A stretch of DNA of 64,000 nt from Caballeronia mineralivorans PML1(12) (GTDB taxonomy: Bacteria > Pseudomonadota > Gammaproteobacteria > Burkholderiales > Burkholderiaceae), in the NCBI RefSeq assembly GCF_001028175.1, contig NZ_AEJF01000116.1, positions 86,314 through 150,313 of the forward strand, in the 5' to 3' direction. The translations under genes were made by a program, and so were the position numbers. The notes under the pieces are model-generated. The model was not told where the DNA came from, ran no database searches, and worked only from the letters and a program-made list of their open reading frames with translations. Shown piece by piece: positions 1-8,721 of this stretch (position 1 is its first letter; each line of letters opens with the position of its first letter).

Positions 1-146
1 CGCGACAGAGATGTATTTTCCGTACTGACCGATCTACAGGCCATAACCAAATCAGATGGAAAAATAACGAACTCGCAATCCCCCCCTTCGCGCGTTGTGC
101 GGCAGTTCGCATGCCCCTATACTTCCAACAGGAGAGACAGGTAAAC

Positions 147-848
147 ATGAACGAAACCACCCAGCAGGCAATTGTTCAGACGCTGCGCGAAAAAATCCTT
201 TCCGGTGAGCTGGAACCGGGGCAGCGCCTCGTGGAAGCGCAGGCCGCACAATGGCTCGGTGTGTCACGCACGCCGCTGCGTTACGCCCTCAGCGTGCTGT
301 CATCCGAAGGGCTGCTTGAACGGTCGGGCGCGCGAGGCTACGTCGTGCGGCGCTTCAGCGTACGCGACGTCCTGGATGCAATCGATGTGCGCGGAGCGCT
401 CGAAGGGCTCGCCGCTCGTTGCGTTGCCGAACGACGGGTCGACACTGAACTCGCGCGATCGCTCGAAGAATGTCTGCGGGCAGGCGACGCAATTTTCAGC
501 GCCGGTCGCCTGAGGGATAGCGATGAAGCGCGATATGCGGCAATGAATGGACGCTTCCACCAGCTCATTGTCGATGCTGCGCAAAATACCGCAGCCAGCG
601 CCGCGCTCAGGCTGAATGACAAGATTCCGTTCGTCTCTCCCTCCACGGTCGTCTTCGATGAAACTGCGAGAGAGCGTCAGTTCGTGATGCTGATGTACGC
701 GCACCGCCAGCATCATGCGATCGTGGGAGCACTTTTGAATGGCGAAGGTGCGCGTGTGGAAGCCTTGATGAAGGAGCATACGAATATTTCGAAGGAAAGC
801 CTCAACCTCTCTTCTTCCAGGCTTCATCTGATTGCCGGGGCAGCATGA
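147..848 (+). CDS. GntR-family (FCD-type) transcriptional regulator
   Basis: This 233-residue protein has an N-terminal winged helix-turn-helix (about residues 5-70) with the GntR signature (SGELEPGQRL, then VSRTPLRYAL). The all-alpha FCD effector domain follows (about 80-215). It shows the usual FCD histidines in RFHQL, HRQHHAI and KEHTNIS, which bind a metal and an organic-acid ligand in characterised members. I chose ATG 147 over the in-frame ATG 111 because a purine-rich AGGAGAGACAGG lies just before it and 111 would precede that site. The next gene, a LysR regulator, starts almost immediately downstream on the same strand, so the two are probably co-transcribed. By position it may regulate the gallate-type genes or the genes left of the window. 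The ligand is unknown. Confidence 0.88.
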   Translation: MNETTQQAIVQTLREKILSGELEPGQRLVEAQAAQWLGVSRTPLRYALSVLSSEGLLERSGARGYVVRRFSVRDVLDAIDVRGALEGLAARCVAERRVDTELARSLEECLRAGDAIFSAGRLRDSDEARYAAMNGRFHQLIVDAAQNTAASAALRLNDKIPFVSPSTVVFDETARERQFVMLMYAHRQHHAIVGALLNGEGARVEALMKEHTNISKESLNLSSSRLHLIAGAA

Positions 849-858
849 CGCCGGCTTC

Positions 859-2184
859 ATGCCCCCTCTCAACCATCGCGTGCCATTCACCACGACTCTA
901 TCCGTGAGCAACAGCGAACTTCTCAATCTCGCCCATCTGCGGGCGTTCAAACTCGTGGCCGATACAGGCAGCGCGACACGTGCCGCCGCTGAGCTCTTTC
1001 GCGCGCAATCCGCCGTCACGCGTTCCGTGCAGGAGCTCGAATCCGCGCTCGGTGAATCCCTCTTCGAGCGCAAACCGTCCGGCATGTTGCCCACGCCGAC
1101 CGGCCGTGCCGTACTTGAGCGTTGCGAGCGGATCTTTGCTGAACTCGAAGAACTCGCGCAGTGGTGCGCGGCAAGGCAGGTACGCCGGCGTGCCCTTGCG
1201 GAAGGCGCACTGCCGGCCTATTTGCTCAATACGCGACGGCTCCAGATGTTCGTCGCGCTGGCACGCCACCGCCACATGCCGACGGCTGCGAGCGCGTTTG
1301 GCATCAGCCAGCCGGCTGTCAGCAGCGCTATCCGCGTTCTCGAAAGCGGGTCGGGCCTGGGCCTTTTCCATCGCAGCCCGCGCGGCATCCTGCTTACCAC
1401 CGAAGGTGAAAGCTTCTTGCTGCATGTGCGTCGTGCATTGAACGAATTGCGTCATGTGCCGGACGACATCGCCGCGCAGCACGGAAATATCCAGGGTGCG
1501 GTGACGGTCGGCGCGCTGCCGCTCGGCCGGACACTGATCCTTCCCGACGCGATTGGCCGCATGAGCGCGCAGCATCCCGGCGTGCGCGTGGTGACCGACG
1601 AGAGTGCCTATGAAACACTCGTGGCCGGTCTGCGAGCGGGGGATATCGATTTCATCCTGGGCGCATTGCGCAGCAACGACGCAGCGAGCGGCCTGCAGAA
1701 CGAGCGGCTGATGTCGGAAGACATGGTTGTGCTGGCTCGCCGCGATCATCCCCTTGCAAATGTACGTGGACTGACGATCGCTGACTTGCGCAATGCTCAA
1801 TGGATTCTGCCTCGCAGTCAGGCTCCCGCGCGCGGTCTCTTCGAAGCCCAGTTCCGGCGCGCAAAGCTGAAGCCGCCCATGCCGACCGTCGAAACGGCGG
1901 ACCTCGCGATCATTCGCGGGTTGCTGTCAGGGACAGACATGGTGGCCGCGCTGTCTGCCCAGCAGTTGTATTACGAGTGCGAGTCTGGTCAGCTCACAGC
2001 CCTCGACATTGCGTTGCACAACACGCGGCGCGATATTGGGCTCACCGTGCGCGCCGAAGGCACGCCCTCTCCTGCGGCGCGTGCGTTAATCGATGCAATC
2101 CGGCTGGCGGTAGCCGACGTGGCCCGCGCAACCCAAACCGCGGGACATTTATCCCGGCGCAAAGAGCCGCATCAAACAGTTTGA
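859..2184 (+). CDS. LysR-family regulator with two N-terminal HTH domains (possible GalR)
   Basis: At 441 residues this is about 130 longer than a normal LysR protein. Two separate LysR-type winged HTH domains are visible: one at about residues 26-85 (LRAFKLVADTGSATRAAAEL) and another at about 126-185 (ISQPAVSSAIRVLE). Each ends in the usual LF-R-P-G-L-T-G-type wing. A single periplasmic-binding-like effector domain follows from about 212. Both HTH copies keep the hydrophobic and recognition-helix pattern, so this is a tandem arrangement and not a misjoined ORF. The start is uncertain: TTG 832, ATG 859 and GTG 904 are all in frame, and I use the first ATG. The gene runs toward galD and its last 13 bases overlap the galD stop. 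The neighbourhood suggests control of gallate catabolism, which is inference. Confidence 0.85.
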   Translation: MPPLNHRVPFTTTLSVSNSELLNLAHLRAFKLVADTGSATRAAAELFRAQSAVTRSVQELESALGESLFERKPSGMLPTPTGRAVLERCERIFAELEELAQWCAARQVRRRALAEGALPAYLLNTRRLQMFVALARHRHMPTAASAFGISQPAVSSAIRVLESGSGLGLFHRSPRGILLTTEGESFLLHVRRALNELRHVPDDIAAQHGNIQGAVTVGALPLGRTLILPDAIGRMSAQHPGVRVVTDESAYETLVAGLRAGDIDFILGALRSNDAASGLQNERLMSEDMVVLARRDHPLANVRGLTIADLRNAQWILPRSQAPARGLFEAQFRRAKLKPPMPTVETADLAIIRGLLSGTDMVAALSAQQLYYECESGQLTALDIALHNTRRDIGLTVRAEGTPSPAARALIDAIRLAVADVARATQTAGHLSRRKEPHQTV

Positions 2185-3299
2185 GACGACTGGCCGTTGA
2201 ACACGGAGGGGGAAATACCCACGACTCCATCGAACAGCCATCGGGCGGTGCGAAGCAGGGCCGCGCTCAGCACTTCAGGCTTCATAGGATCGCCACCGAG
2301 CACAAGCTCCACTGTGAACTCGCCGGTCGGATGTTCGACGGACACTCGCACGTGCTCGCCCTCCGGTTTCACATTGGCAATGCCTTCGCAGACCGTGCCA
2401 GGCAGCACGGCAGCCGTCGCGACGCTCACTGCACCCAATACGCCGATCGATGCGTGGCACCGGTGCGGAATGAAGCTGCGCGTGCAAATTGTCCCCTCGT
2501 TGCGCGGCGCGGCGACGAGGCACATCTTCGGCACCGTGCGCCCGCTTACGTCACCGAGGTTCATCAGCGGCCCAACCACAAGGCGAATTGCTTCAATACG
2601 CGCCTTCAACTCGTCATCCGCGTCGAGCTGCTCGCGTGTCTCATAGCCGGTGCGGCCCAAGTCGCTTGCGCGCATTAGCACAAGCGGCATGCCGTTATCG
2701 ATGCAGGTTACGTCGACACCATTGATTGTGTCCATCAGACGACCTGTCGGCAGTAAAGAACCGCAAGTCGAGCCTGCGGTATCCCGGAACTTGAGCGGGA
2801 TGGCGGCAGCGGTGCCTGGCACGCCGTCGATCCTCGCGTCCCCTTCGTACATCACGCGACCACCGGGCGTCAGCACAGTCGCCACTGCAATCTGCCCTGT
2901 GTTCACCATATGGATGGCGACCTGCGTACTGCTCTGTCGCGCATCGACGAGACCGCGCTCGATCGCGAAAGGACCCACACCCGCGAGAATGTTGCCGCAG
3001 TTCTGCCCGAAGTCGACCCGCGCTTCGTTGACTACGACCTGAGCGAACAGGTAGTCGACGTCGGCGTCGTTTCGCGTAGAACGCGAGACGATCGCAACCT
3101 TGCTCGTCAAGGGATCGGCGCCACCGATCCCATCGATCTGACGCGGATCGGGCGAGCCCATCACGGCAAGCAGCACGCGATCGCGGGCGGCGGGATCGAC
3201 GGGCAGGTCCGAGGCCAGAAAATAGGCCCCCTTTGACGTGCCGCCGCGCATCATCATGCATGGAATGCGGGTCTGGCTGCTACGTGCAGTTGCGGACAT
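2172..3299 (-). CDS. galD: 4-oxalomesaconate tautomerase (PrpF/GalD family)
   Basis: The 375-residue product belongs to the PrpF/DAP-epimerase-fold isomerases. Family marks include RIPCMMMRGGTSKG near the N-terminus, DFGQNCGNI with a catalytic-type Cys, and a second Cys region GSTCGSL. GalD interconverts the keto and enol tautomers of 4-oxalomesaconate in gallate and protocatechuate 4,5-cleavage pathways. The start at 3299 is preceded by AAGGAGGGTACCG, a strong ribosome-binding site, so a longer upstream reading is excluded. It is the last gene of galB-galC-galD, 16 bases after galC. The 3' end overlaps the convergent LysR gene by 13 bases. PrpF (2-methylaconitate isomerase) is the main alternative, but the galB and galC neighbours favour GalD. 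Confidence 0.87.
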   Translation of the reverse strand: MSATARSSQTRIPCMMMRGGTSKGAYFLASDLPVDPAARDRVLLAVMGSPDPRQIDGIGGADPLTSKVAIVSRSTRNDADVDYLFAQVVVNEARVDFGQNCGNILAGVGPFAIERGLVDARQSSTQVAIHMVNTGQIAVATVLTPGGRVMYEGDARIDGVPGTAAAIPLKFRDTAGSTCGSLLPTGRLMDTINGVDVTCIDNGMPLVLMRASDLGRTGYETREQLDADDELKARIEAIRLVVGPLMNLGDVSGRTVPKMCLVAAPRNEGTICTRSFIPHRCHASIGVLGAVSVATAAVLPGTVCEGIANVKPEGEHVRVSVEHPTGEFTVELVLGGDPMKPEVLSAALLRTARWLFDGVVGISPSVFNGQSSQTV

Positions 3300-3315
3300 C
3301 GGTACCCTCCTTCCT

Positions 3316-4011
3316 TCAAGCGTCCGAAGCCGACTCGACGTAGCGCAGGCCCTTTTCCGCAAGCCGCTCGCGCATGGAGTAATAGTCGAGCCCAAGCGTG
3401 CCGCCGGCGAGCACAGCACGCGTTTTCTCTTCCTTGGCCAAGCGTGCCTGCGAAGCCTCGGCCACGCGTGACACCGTGGCGAGCGGGACCACCACGACAC
3501 CGTCGTCATCGGCCACGATCACGTCGCCCGGATGCACGATCTGCTGTGCGCACACCAACGGGATGTTGACCGAACCAAGCGTTTCCTTGACCGTGCCTTG
3601 TGCGGAGACCGCTTTCGACCAGACCGGGAAATTCATCTCTTTCAATGCGCGCACGTCGCGACACCCGGCATCGATGATGAGACCGCGCACACCGCGCGCC
3701 GCGAGCGAGGTAGCGAGTAGCTCTCCGAAGTATCCATCTTCGCAGGGCGATGTGGGCGCCACAACCAGCACGTCGCCCTCACGACACTGCTCGACTGCGA
3801 CGTGCAGCATCCAGTTGTCCGATGGCGGTACGAGCACGGTGACGGCCGATCCGGCAATTGTCGCGCCCGGGTAAACCGCACGCATATACGAGGCCAGCAG
3901 GCCGAGCCGGCTTTGCGCTTCATGCACGGTCGCAGCGCCCGCCTGTTGCAGCACCGCGATGTCGTGCGCATTGGCGCGCGGAATGTTTGTCACCACCACG
4001 CCGCGTTTCAT
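3316..4011 (-). CDS. galC: 4-carboxy-4-hydroxy-2-oxoadipate aldolase / oxaloacetate decarboxylase
   Basis: This 231-residue RraA-fold protein matches the LigK/GalC/ProA class II pyruvate aldolases. It has the conserved [15 protein letters not shown] segment followed by an Arg-Asp pair (R118-D119 in DAGCRDV), which in the family positions substrate and the divalent metal. The enzyme cleaves 4-carboxy-4-hydroxy-2-oxoadipate to pyruvate and oxaloacetate and usually also decarboxylates oxaloacetate. Its ATG overlaps the galB stop (ATGA, 4008-4011), which points to translational coupling. The length is normal for the family. Together with galB and galD it completes the lower gallate pathway from 4-oxalomesaconate. 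Confidence 0.88.
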   Translation of the reverse strand: MKRGVVVTNIPRANAHDIAVLQQAGAATVHEAQSRLGLLASYMRAVYPGATIAGSAVTVLVPPSDNWMLHVAVEQCREGDVLVVAPTSPCEDGYFGELLATSLAARGVRGLIIDAGCRDVRALKEMNFPVWSKAVSAQGTVKETLGSVNIPLVCAQQIVHPGDVIVADDDGVVVVPLATVSRVAEASQARLAKEEKTRAVLAGGTLGLDYYSMRERLAEKGLRYVESASDA

Positions 4012-4736
4012 GCCAGGTCTCCCGTCACTGCGGGCGTCAGTCGCATATAGCCTTCAGCGTATTTGATGTCGAGAGCCGCCGTGATGCCAATGTTGCGCTT
4101 GGCCTGCACGCCGCGCTGCAGTGCAACCCGCGTGTAGTAGTCCCACAGGTGCTCCTGACCGGCCATGCATTCGATTGCACGCCGTTTGATGTCCCACACC
4201 TCGGTGATATCAAGGAACGTGTTGGGTATCCACTCGCATTGTTCGGTCTGATGGGGCTCGAAAGCGTACACCGGCGGTGCGCCAACGATCTTCTGCCCGG
4301 GATTGTGACCCTCGGCCTGCGCGATGATTCGAGCTTCCTGCGCGACATGCATCGCGAGCGGATGATCGAAATTGTAGGGGTCTTTTGGCGAGTGACTCAG
4401 CACGAACGCCGGCTGCACTTCCCGATAGACATCGACAAGCCGCATTAGTGCTTCGTCCGACACGCGCAACGGATAATCGCCGAGATCAAAAAAGTCCACT
4501 TCGGCGCCAAGAATGTCTGCCGCCCGCTCCGACTCCTCCCGACGCGCCGCCTTGACCTTCTCCACGGTCATCTCGCCCTTGCGCCAGAGCTTCGCCGACT
4601 CTCCACGCTCACCAAAAGACAGACACACCACCTTGACCCGATATCCGTTTTGTTTGTGCAGCGCGATCGCGCCACCTGCTCGCCATACAAAGTCGGCGCT
4701 ATGCGCGCTGACCACCAGCATCGATTTTTCTGCCAT
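4008..4736 (-). CDS. galB: 4-oxalomesaconate hydratase (LmbE/PIG-L fold)
   Basis: The 242-residue protein has the LmbE/PIG-L metal-binding pattern: AHSAD near the N-terminus (H12, D15) and [16 protein letters not shown] in the middle. In Pseudomonas putida, GalB of this fold is a zinc-dependent hydratase converting 4-oxalomesaconate to 4-carboxy-4-hydroxy-2-oxoadipate. It is unrelated to the amidohydrolase LigJ that does the same step elsewhere. The gene leads the galB-galC-galD operon and is divergent from the aminotransferase gene at 4985. The assignment as hydratase, and not an N-deacetylase, rests on the close galC and galD neighbours and the overall sequence pattern. Confidence 0.86.
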   Translation of the reverse strand: MAEKSMLVVSAHSADFVWRAGGAIALHKQNGYRVKVVCLSFGERGESAKLWRKGEMTVEKVKAARREESERAADILGAEVDFFDLGDYPLRVSDEALMRLVDVYREVQPAFVLSHSPKDPYNFDHPLAMHVAQEARIIAQAEGHNPGQKIVGAPPVYAFEPHQTEQCEWIPNTFLDITEVWDIKRRAIECMAGQEHLWDYYTRVALQRGVQAKRNIGITAALDIKYAEGYMRLTPAVTGDLA

Positions 4737-4984
4737 TTCCCGCTCACCTTTATTCAGCCGTTGCCAGAGCTAATTGTAGGAGCCGAGGCGCTCAACCGAT
4801 CAACGAATCAGCCGTCGTATGCCATCGAATCTATTTATTGGGCACCACGTTGCAGGTCAGGCGGGCGACCGGATCGAACCATGCCATAAGCGTTTCTTCT
4901 CACGCGAGACCAAAACCGTCTTGGCTTAAATTTTCCGTCGCTTCTACTGTTACGGGTAATCCCACAGCCGTTGCAAGGAGTTCC
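4737..4984. promoter_or_regulatory. Divergent promoter region between galB and the aminotransferase gene
   Basis: These 248 bases separate two divergent transcription units and must carry both promoters. The stretch around 4790-4850 is less GC-rich than its flanks. I cannot assign a specific operator. A strong AAGGAG ribosome-binding site for the aminotransferase ends at 4980. Confidence 0.5.
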
Positions 4985-6193
4985 GTGAGCACTTCCCGAA
5001 TCGCCGCTCGAGTGCGGCGCATCAAGCCGTCTCCAAGCACGTCCGCGGCAGACCGCGCCAACGAGTTGCGTCGCCAGGGCAAGTCAATCGTCAATCTGGT
5101 GGTCGGCGAACCCGATTTCGATACCCCGAAACATATTCGCGAAGCCGCCGCTGCCGCCATGGACAAAGGCGACACCCGGTACACGCTGATGGCCGGCAAG
5201 CTCGAACTTCGTGAAGCCATTGTGGCGAAGCTGGCTCGCGAAAACGGCCTGGCCTACGCGCCGAACGAAATCATTGTCACGAATGGCGCGAAAAGCGCGA
5301 TCTATAGCGCATTTTCCATCACGCTCGAACCCGGCGATGAAGTCATCGTGCCGGCGCCCTACTGGGTCTCGTACCCTGACATGGTGCTCGCCTGCGACGG
5401 GACGCCGGTAACAGTTGCATGCCCGGAAGAAAACGGCTTCAAGATCACGCCTTCGCAACTCGAGGCTGCAATCACGCCCCGCACTCGCTGGCTGCTGATC
5501 AACTCGCCGAGCAACCCCACCGGGGCCAGCTACACGCTCGCCGAGTACCGCGCTTTGGCCGATGTTCTGGCCGGCCATCCTCACGTGCTCGTCATGACGG
5601 ACGACATCTACGAGCACCTGCGCTACGACGGCAAAAGCACACCCCACTTCCTGCAGGCCGCGCCGGAACTGCGCGACCGGACGCTCGCGATCAACGGCGT
5701 GTCGAAGACTTATGCCATGACCGGCTGGCGAATTGGCTACGTGGCAGGTCCGCGAGACCTGATCGTCGCACTCGACACGCTGCTTTCCCAGTCCTCCGGT
5801 AATTGCTGCTCGATCAGTCAGGCGGCTGCGACGGCCGCGCTCAACGGCGATCAAAGCTTCGTGACTGAAAGCACGGCGATCTATAAAAAGCGGCGCGACG
5901 TGACGCTCGAAATGATCAATGCCATTCCGGGCTTGAGCTGCCGTCAACCGGACGGCGCGTTCTATCTCTACATCAACTGTGCGGCGTTGCTCGGCAAGAG
6001 CACGCCTGAAGGCAAGGTCATCGCCAATGACACTGACGTGGTGATGTATCTGCTCGACAGTGTCGGCGTTGCAGTCGTCGCGGGCGTGGCTTACGGCTTG
6101 TCGCCCTACTTCCGGCTTTCAATCGCGACATCACTCGATGTGCTCGAGGAAGGCTGTCGCCGCATTGCTACTGCAGTAAAGGCACTGCGCTAA
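4985..6193 (+). CDS. PLP-dependent class I aminotransferase (aspartate aminotransferase-like)
   Basis: The 402-residue fold-type I aminotransferase shows the usual order: GEPDFDTP near residue 50, INSPSNPTG in the middle, and the PLP-binding lysine in VSKTYAMTGWRIGY. The C-terminal Arg for the substrate carboxylate fits SPYFRLSIA. It resembles the broad aspartate/prephenate aminotransferase group. I chose GTG 4985 because AAGGAG sits five bases upstream; the in-frame sequence before it looks non-coding. The next gene (6236) encodes an RraA-type aldolase. Transamination of an amino acid followed by aldol cleavage of the resulting 2-oxoacid is therefore a reasonable joint role, but the substrate is not known. 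Confidence 0.87.
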   Translation: MSTSRIAARVRRIKPSPSTSAADRANELRRQGKSIVNLVVGEPDFDTPKHIREAAAAAMDKGDTRYTLMAGKLELREAIVAKLARENGLAYAPNEIIVTNGAKSAIYSAFSITLEPGDEVIVPAPYWVSYPDMVLACDGTPVTVACPEENGFKITPSQLEAAITPRTRWLLINSPSNPTGASYTLAEYRALADVLAGHPHVLVMTDDIYEHLRYDGKSTPHFLQAAPELRDRTLAINGVSKTYAMTGWRIGYVAGPRDLIVALDTLLSQSSGNCCSISQAAATAALNGDQSFVTESTAIYKKRRDVTLEMINAIPGLSCRQPDGAFYLYINCAALLGKSTPEGKVIANDTDVVMYLLDSVGVAVVAGVAYGLSPYFRLSIATSLDVLEEGCRRIATAVKALR

Positions 6194-6235
6194 GCGACGT
6201 CGCGGAACTCATTAACCGTTTTCATCGATCACGTC

Positions 6236-6910
6236 ATGTCCACTTATAAAGCCATCCGCAAGAATCCTTCAGCCAGCCAGGCCGATGCCGCGATCCTCGA
6301 GTCGTTGCGCGACATTCCCGTGTCGGCATTGAGCGACAACATGCATCGTAATATCGGCACGACAGGTCTTTCGCCCTACCATCAACCAGTCGCGCAGACG
6401 ATGGCCGGAACAGCCGTCACCGTGCGCTCCCGCGGCGGCGATAACCTGACGTATTTGCGCGCCCTCGAGTTTTGCCGCGCGGGCGACGTGCTGGTCATCG
6501 ACGCAGGCGGCGACCTCAACAACGCGGTCATCGGCGGCATTCTCACGTTCTATGCTGCGAGCATCGGCATGGCGGGTATCGTGATCGACGGCGCCATCCG
6601 CGATGTGGCCGAAATCCGCAGCCGCGTGTTTCCGGTCTATGCCCGGGGCGTTACGCACCGTGGCCCCTATAAGGACGGTCCGGGCGAAATCAACGTGACA
6701 GTCTCCGTCGGCGGCATGGTGGTGAATTCCGGCGATATCGTGGTCGGCGATCAGGACGGCGTGCTGGCGATTCCTCAGGAAGACGCCGCAACCGTGATCG
6801 AAAAGGCGCATGCGGTGCTGGCGGCTGAAGCGCGCACTATGCAGGCCATGAGAGAGGGCAAGTGGGACCGCGCGTTTATCGATGCGCTCGAGGAGCGGTG
6901 CAACAACTAA
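6236..6910 (+). CDS. RraA-family aldolase / 4-hydroxy-4-methyl-2-oxoglutarate aldolase-like protein
   Basis: The 224-residue protein has the RraA fold with a GGDLNNAVIGG loop and the Arg-Asp pair (R122-D123 in GAIRDVAEI) of class II pyruvate aldolases. It is only distantly related to galC in the same window, so the pair is not a recent duplication. Members cleave 4-hydroxy-2-oxoacids to pyruvate plus an oxoacid. Some RraA proteins instead inhibit RNase E, but those lack full aldolase loops. It lies 42 bases after the aminotransferase and is followed by a strong terminator, so the two form a short operon. The ribosome-binding site before ATG 6236 is weak. Confidence 0.83.
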   Translation: MSTYKAIRKNPSASQADAAILESLRDIPVSALSDNMHRNIGTTGLSPYHQPVAQTMAGTAVTVRSRGGDNLTYLRALEFCRAGDVLVIDAGGDLNNAVIGGILTFYAASIGMAGIVIDGAIRDVAEIRSRVFPVYARGVTHRGPYKDGPGEINVTVSVGGMVVNSGDIVVGDQDGVLAIPQEDAATVIEKAHAVLAAEARTMQAMREGKWDRAFIDALEERCNN

Positions 6911-6925
6911 GGCCGTCCGAGACTT

Positions 6926-6968
6926 AAAAAAGCGCGTTGTGGTTCCTGTGACCACCAACGCGCTTTTT
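6926..6968. terminator. Bidirectional intrinsic terminator
   Basis: AAAAAGCGCGTTG at 6927-6939 pairs with CAACGCGCTTTTT at 6956-6968. The stem is extended by TGGT/ACCA with one bulged base around a seven-base loop. The A-run on one side and T-run on the other let it serve both the plus-strand aldolase operon and the minus-strand ABC/SDR operon that ends at 6991. Confidence 0.9.
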
Positions 6969-6990
6969 GCTTTCTTCTGTTTAGAGCGGT

Positions 6991-7755
6991 TTAAAGCGTG
7001 GCCGTCACGCCGCCATCGACATAAAGAATGTGTCCATTGACGAAGTTCGACGCGGAACTCGTGAGGAAGATGGCGGCACCCACCAGATCCTCCACATCAC
7101 CCCAGCGCCGCGACGGCGTACGCCCGACGAGCCATGCGCTAAACGTTTCGTTGTTGACAAGCGCCTCGGTCAGCTCGGTCTTGAAGTAGCCCGGCCCGAG
7201 CCCGTTCACCTGGATGCCATGCTTGCCCCAGTCGATCGCCATGCCCTTGGTCAACATTTTCACTGCGCCTTTTGTCGCCGTATAGGCTGCTATATCGGGG
7301 CGTCCCAGTTCGCTTTGAACGGAGCAGATATTGACGATCTTGCCGGCGCCACGCGTGATCATGAAGCGCGCGACCGCCTGTCCGACCAGGAACACGCTGT
7401 CCACGTTCGTCCTCATCAACTCTTGCCACTGCTCGTGCGAAAACTGGTCCAGAGGTGCGCGACGCTGCATCCCGGCGTTGTTGACAAGAATGTCGATGGG
7501 TCCGTGCTCACGTTCGATGGTCTCGATCGCCGCCGATACCGACGACGGTGACGTCACATCGAAACTCATTGCATCGACACTCAAGCCTTCAGCGCGCAGA
7601 CGCTCCACCGCTTCCGCAAGGCGTGCCTCATTCCGGCCGTTAAGCACCACCGTCGCGCCGGCTGCCGCGAGTCCTCGAGCGAGCGCAAAACCGATCCCGG
7701 TACTCGAGCCAGTAACGAGCGCCCGCTTACCCGACAAATCAAACATCTTGAGCAT
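6991..7755 (-). CDS. Short-chain dehydrogenase, gluconate 5-dehydrogenase-like
   Basis: This 254-residue classical SDR has the nucleotide motif TGSSTGIG (residues 15-22), NNAG, and the Ser-Tyr-Lys triad (SVQSELG, then YTATKGAV). The N-terminal MFDLSGKRALVTG is typical of gluconate 5-dehydrogenase (IdnO-type). The ATG at 7755 is 15 bases from AAGGAG, while a TTG at 7764 is six bases from it, so the true start may be the TTG. It is the last gene of the ABC importer operon, 50 bases after the binding-protein gene. An L-idonate dehydrogenase-like gene (20647) and a 2-ketoacid reductase (11235) also lie in the window. The substrate may be a sugar acid, but this is not proven. Confidence 0.83.
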   Translation of the reverse strand: MLKMFDLSGKRALVTGSSTGIGFALARGLAAAGATVVLNGRNEARLAEAVERLRAEGLSVDAMSFDVTSPSSVSAAIETIEREHGPIDILVNNAGMQRRAPLDQFSHEQWQELMRTNVDSVFLVGQAVARFMITRGAGKIVNICSVQSELGRPDIAAYTATKGAVKMLTKGMAIDWGKHGIQVNGLGPGYFKTELTEALVNNETFSAWLVGRTPSRRWGDVEDLVGAAIFLTSSASNFVNGHILYVDGGVTATL

Positions 7756-7805
7756 CTGATTCAAAAACGTCTCCTTGTTATTCGTGCGTTCACGATACGC
7801 CGTGC

Positions 7806-8654
7806 TCAGGAAACCGGCGTGAACTTGAGCTGATCGATCGGCGTCACCTTGTCGGTACGCGAGAGGCCGTAAGGCGTCTTCGGGCCGAGCCACTTGTCGA
7901 AAATCGCGCTCATTTCACCGCTCGCCTCAAGCGTCGTCAGCGCTTTGTTCACGGCGCCGAGCATGGCCGGCTCGTTCTGACGCAAGCCAACGGCGATGGG
8001 TTCGAGCAACATGGGTTCGGATGCAATCGCGACGGCGCCGTCAGATCCTTCGACCTGCTTGGTAATCTTGATCGCGGTCATCTGGTTGGTCACGAAGCCC
8101 TTCACCTTTCCCTGCTGCAGTGCCAGGAAGGCGGAACTGGTGTCATGGAACGTCACCGCCTGACCGTCCTTGATCGAGATAGGGATTGATTGCGCCGAAG
8201 TCGAGCCATCGGCTGCGCTGATTTTTTGCCCTGCGAAATCGGCGAGCTTTTTCCCGGCGTCGGCCTTCTTGACGACCAGCACTTCCTTGGTCAAATAATA
8301 TGCATCGCTAAAGGAAACTTGCGTGGCTCGGGTCTTGGTGTAGGCGAGATTCGCGACCACCATGTCTACGCGGCCCAGTTTCAGTTGCGGAATGCGCGCT
8401 TCGACGGCAAGTGGCTCAAGACTCACTTTTACGCCGATCTGCTTGGCAATCGCCGTGCAGATATCCACATCCATACCTTCGAGCTGACGCGTCTGCGGGT
8501 TCGGATACGAGAACGGTTCTACATTGGAGTACACGCCGCAACTCAAGGTACCGTGCGCCTTGATATCGGACAGCTGATCTGCCTGGGCAGACGCGATGCA
8601 CGCGACCCACCCTGTAAGCGCCAGCATGCTTGCTAATCCCGCTTTTGAACGCAT
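7806..8654 (-). CDS. Amino-acid ABC transporter, periplasmic binding protein
   Basis: The 282-residue SBP_bac_3 family protein has a Sec signal peptide (MRSKAGLASML...ASAQA, cleavage near residue 25). The mature part carries the family signature, including GMDVDICTAIAKQIG and RIPQLKLGRVDMV. The start at 8654 is supported by AGGAG eight bases upstream. It captures a polar amino acid or related compound in the periplasm for the permease/ATPase pair encoded upstream in the same operon. The ligand cannot be read from the sequence. Link to the aminotransferase and aldolase across the terminator is only by proximity. Confidence 0.9.
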   Translation of the reverse strand: MRSKAGLASMLALTGWVACIASAQADQLSDIKAHGTLSCGVYSNVEPFSYPNPQTRQLEGMDVDICTAIAKQIGVKVSLEPLAVEARIPQLKLGRVDMVVANLAYTKTRATQVSFSDAYYLTKEVLVVKKADAGKKLADFAGQKISAADGSTSAQSIPISIKDGQAVTFHDTSSAFLALQQGKVKGFVTNQMTAIKITKQVEGSDGAVAIASEPMLLEPIAVGLRQNEPAMLGAVNKALTTLEASGEMSAIFDKWLGPKTPYGLSRTDKVTPIDQLKFTPVS

Positions 8655-8721
8655 CGAAAAACTCCTGACCTGGATTGAATTAAGAAAGACCTGGCTTGAA
8701 AACCGTGATACGAACGCCTCT

